Shown here: one piece after another, positions 62,027 through 64,000 of the stretch | How the letters are laid out: each line of letters begins with the position of its first letter | How positions within the stretch are numbered: position 1 is the stretch's first letter | Assembly (NCBI RefSeq): GCF_029278565.1 | Contig: NZ_CP119560.1 | Span: forward strand, 310,001-374,000 | DNA: 64,000 bases | Direction: 5' to 3' | Source of the DNA: Haloarcula halophila | GTDB taxonomy: Archaea > Halobacteriota > Halobacteria > Halobacteriales > Haloarculaceae | Notes under the pieces: model-generated | What the model was told of the DNA's origin: nothing | Database searches by the model: none | What the model saw: only the letters and a program-made list of their open reading frames with translations | Translations under genes and position numbers: made by a program

Positions 62027-62986
62027 TCACTCGACCGAGTCGAGGAGGCCACGCATGTATCCGATGGCGAACAGCCTGCCCTTCGTGTGGTAGCCGGGGT
62101 TGGAGTTGTCCTCCCCGGCCATCGTCGGGACGTGGTCCGGGCGCATGGGGACCTCGTCGGCCACGGCCTCCTCGTACGCGGCCATCGCGGCGTGCATATC
62201 CGTCGGACCGTCATCGTGCCACGTCTCGACGAAGGCGTCTTCGTCGCCCTCGATATCTCTGAAGTGGACGAAGTTGATCCGGTCACCGAAATGCCGGATC
62301 GCCGACGGGATGTCCGTGCCCATCGCGGCGAAGTTGCCCTGACAGAACGTCACACCGTTGTGTTCGCTATCGACCACGTCGAGAATCCGATCGTAGTTCT
62401 CGACGCTGTTTGCGATCCGTGGCACATCACGGACCGTCTCGCGGGGCGGATCATCCGGATGGAGTCCCAGTTTCACCCCGGCTTCCTCAGCGACCGGAAC
62501 GACCTCCTCCAGGAAGTACGCCAGGGCGTCGAAAATCTCTTCGTGGCTCTTCTCCGCGGCTGGGACCGGCGGACCGCCCTGCATGTCCGCGTTGTCGAAC
62601 TCAGTGACGAGTGAGCCGCCTCGGGACTCGACGTGTGCACCCGTCCGAGCCCAACGGACCCCGGCCATCCAGTCGTAACAGACCACCGGGATACCCAACT
62701 CACCACAGTCTCGGAGGAACTGCTTGAACTCCTCGATATCCTCGTCGCGCCCAGCAAGTCCGAGGCGAATCCGGTCTGTCAGCGGGACGCTCCCTTCGAG
62801 CACGGAGAACTCGATACCGTCCCCCTCCAACCAGTTCTGTAACTGCCGGAGCTCGTCGAAGGTCCAGTTCGTCTTGTCGTCGCCGATCTCCAGCGGGTGG
62901 ATAACCGCATCCGTGACACCCATCTGCTTTGCGAGCTCCCACCGCTCGTCGGGCTCCGGCGGAAGCACTAGGCTTGGTCGGACCAT
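62027..62986 (-). CDS. Mannonate dehydratase (UxuA-type), copy 2
   Basis: This 319-residue UxuA-family TIM barrel contains VKLGLHPDDPPRETVRDVPR, GVTFCQGNFAAMGTDIP, INFVHFRDIEGDEDAFVETW, MRPDHVPTMAGEDN and the C-terminal AIGYMRGLLDS helix. The start is taken as ATG 62986 because a TATA (AAAAATTATATGC on the minus strand, about 63010-63022) would overlap the longer in-frame ATG at 63013 and place transcription near 62990. It is convergent with the GH2 gene and differs clearly from copy 1 (47349-48422), suggesting separate acquisition or a related substrate such as another hexonate. Confidence 0.9.
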   Translation of the reverse strand: MVRPSLVLPPEPDERWELAKQMGVTDAVIHPLEIGDDKTNWTFDELRQLQNWLEGDGIEFSVLEGSVPLTDRIRLGLAGRDEDIEEFKQFLRDCGELGIPVVCYDWMAGVRWARTGAHVESRGGSLVTEFDNADMQGGPPVPAAEKSHEEIFDALAYFLEEVVPVAEEAGVKLGLHPDDPPRETVRDVPRIANSVENYDRILDVVDSEHNGVTFCQGNFAAMGTDIPSAIRHFGDRINFVHFRDIEGDEDAFVETWHDDGPTDMHAAMAAYEEAVADEVPMRPDHVPTMAGEDNSNPGYHTKGRLFAIGYMRGLLDSVE

Positions 62987-63407
62987 ACGGTCAGGAACGA
63001 CCCTCACTGGCATATAATTTTTCGTCTTCGATGGAAAGGCGGCTGTCTACCGTCGTGAGCGCTATATTATCCGCCGAAGTTGTCCGGGATCGCCCGCCAT
63101 AGATAGAGAGAGACAGGTCCGGCTATTCAAACAAGTGGGAGATCGCCCCCTAGATCACTGGAAAAGAAGTACAAAACCGGCGAACTCGATGGTACATACA
63201 GCGATAAAACGGATGTCGTAGAACGCTCCACTCACCGCAATCTCGGTACTCCGTGAAGCAATTCGGTGCTCGATCGAAGATGATATTCGTGAAGAGAGGG
63301 TTCCAGCCATCTGCGGAGCAACCTAAAATATCGCTTCCAGTCATCTGTGGCCACACGCTAGGTGTTTAGCGCCCCCTTCTGTATGGCCGGCCACGAATCG
63401 TCGGATG
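62987..63407. other. Intergenic region with the UxuA copy 2 promoter, otherwise no gene seen
   Basis: Apart from the AAAAATTATATGC promoter element near 63010-63022, no gene, repeat or hairpin was recognised in about 400 bases. AT-rich phrases such as CGCTATATTATCCG (about 63059-63072) could serve an unidentified plus-strand transcript. Confidence 0.45.
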
Positions 63408-64000
63408 ATGAGTGGAAAACGACCGTCATCCGAGGCACCGACACGACGACAGTTGCTCGCCCTATGTGGAACGATCACCACTGCGACCCTCGCAGGATGC
63501 GGTGGCAGCGGTAGTGAGGAGACGCCGGGCGGCGAGGACGACACGACTGATACCGAGGCTAGCGGGTCGAACGGTGACGTGACGGACACTCCGACGGAAT
63601 CAGCGGCAACCACGTCGAGCGAAGAATCGGCCGACCTCCCGTGGGAGCAGGACGACGGCGACAGCGGTGGCAGCGGCTGTCCGTCGGTGCCCATGTCGTA
63701 CACGAGCCGGGAGTGGCCCGACGAGGACCCGTACGTGAGCTTCGATATCCCGCAGGTAGACCTCGTGGGGACGGAGGTGGGCATCGCGAGACGGTTGCGG
63801 ATACAGTTCGACGAGGGTGCAACGGTGATCGCGGTACACGACACCGAGAATCTGGGATACTTTGATAGTAGCGTCGACGAGGTAGTGGAGAACGAAGACA
63901 ACCCCGAGTTGACCGACGAGTACGACGTCGGATCGGACGTGCATGTGTTCGCCTGGCCTGAGAAGCAGGAACTGCCGTACAACAGAACCTTGGTGGTACT
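63408..64000 (+). CDS. TAT lipoprotein, 3' end outside the window
   Basis: About 197 codons of an exported protein are present. The N-terminus MSGKRPSSEAPTRRQLLALC and the lipobox TLAGC form a twin-arginine lipoprotein signal, followed by a Gly/Thr/Asp/Ser/Glu-rich linker of about 65 residues. The folded part begins CPSVPMSYTSREWPDEDPYV and continues with short beta-like strands. Two adjacent ATGs (63405 and 63408) are possible starts. No domain is recognised in the visible part and the C-terminus is missing; it may belong to the surface-associated proteins of the island or be unrelated. Confidence 0.75.
   Translation, partial: MSGKRPSSEAPTRRQLLALCGTITTATLAGCGGSGSEETPGGEDDTTDTEASGSNGDVTDTPTESAATTSSEESADLPWEQDDGDSGGSGCPSVPMSYTSREWPDEDPYVSFDIPQVDLVGTEVGIARRLRIQFDEGATVIAVHDTENLGYFDSSVDEVVENEDNPELTDEYDVGSDVHVFAWPEKQELPYNRTLVV

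Overview
The window is high-GC DNA from a halophilic archaeon (class Halobacteria). The proteins are strongly acidic. Exported proteins carry twin-arginine plus lipobox signals (for example TRREYVKYSG then LAGC). Many genes have a TATA element 25-35 nt before an ATG, with little or no 5' UTR. Haloarchaeal families recur: a bacterioopsin-activator type HTH regulator, a soluble transducer, a haloarchaeal ParA and a KatG. No rRNA, tRNA, CRISPR array or intact insertion sequence was recognised.

Layout. 1-6.4 kb: a truncated UspA protein, then an NCS2 nucleobase permease, a small membrane protein, a dihydropyrimidinase/hydantoinase-like amidohydrolase, an IclR regulator and a metal-dependent cyclase-family hydrolase. 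This looks like a cyclic-ureide or nucleobase catabolism module. 6.4-8.9 kb: a ParA ATPase and a small partner protein, flanked on both sides by related TAGCTATA repeats, then the remnant of an iron-type binding protein. 8.9-20.4 kb: an ABC-2 export system, an iron-type binding lipoprotein, a P450, a membrane-sensor/HTH regulator, PAP2 and small membrane proteins. 20.4-28.3 kb: a six-gene minus-strand operon (Gfo/Idh fusion, CDP-alcohol phosphotransferase, GTP cyclohydrolase III, medium-chain dehydrogenase, 6-pyruvoyl-tetrahydropterin synthase-like, methyltransferase), opposite a glycosyltransferase and a HEAT-repeat protein.

28.3-44.3 kb: an iron-acquisition region. One complete operon (binding lipoprotein, FAD protein, FecCD-type permease, FecE-type ATPase) is accompanied by two nearby solo binding lipoproteins, with another solo copy at 12 kb. 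All four intact binding-protein genes have a DtxR-like palindrome (TTAGG...CCTAA) ending exactly 4 nt before the start codon. KatG, a thiamine-related group (AIR-synthase-like, MTH1187-type, ThiB-like), a soluble chemotaxis transducer and a tandem UspA protein lie in the same stretch. 44.3-46.4 kb is gene-poor, with only a zinc-ribbon/small membrane protein pair.

46.4-63 kb is a hexuronate utilisation island. It encodes a uronate-dehydrogenase-like epimerase, a KDG-dehydratase/aldolase-like DHDPS protein, two mannonate dehydratases, uronate isomerase, an SDR, an IclR regulator, a GH4 enzyme with the CHEV signature of alpha-galacturonidases, a four-gene CUT1 sugar ABC importer and a GH2 beta-glucuronidase with the uronate-binding NxK motif. 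The inferred flow is: import of uronide oligosaccharides, intracellular cleavage by GH4 and GH2, then conversion of galacturonate and glucuronate by isomerase/reductase/UxuA and possibly by an oxidative branch. The window ends inside another TAT lipoprotein.
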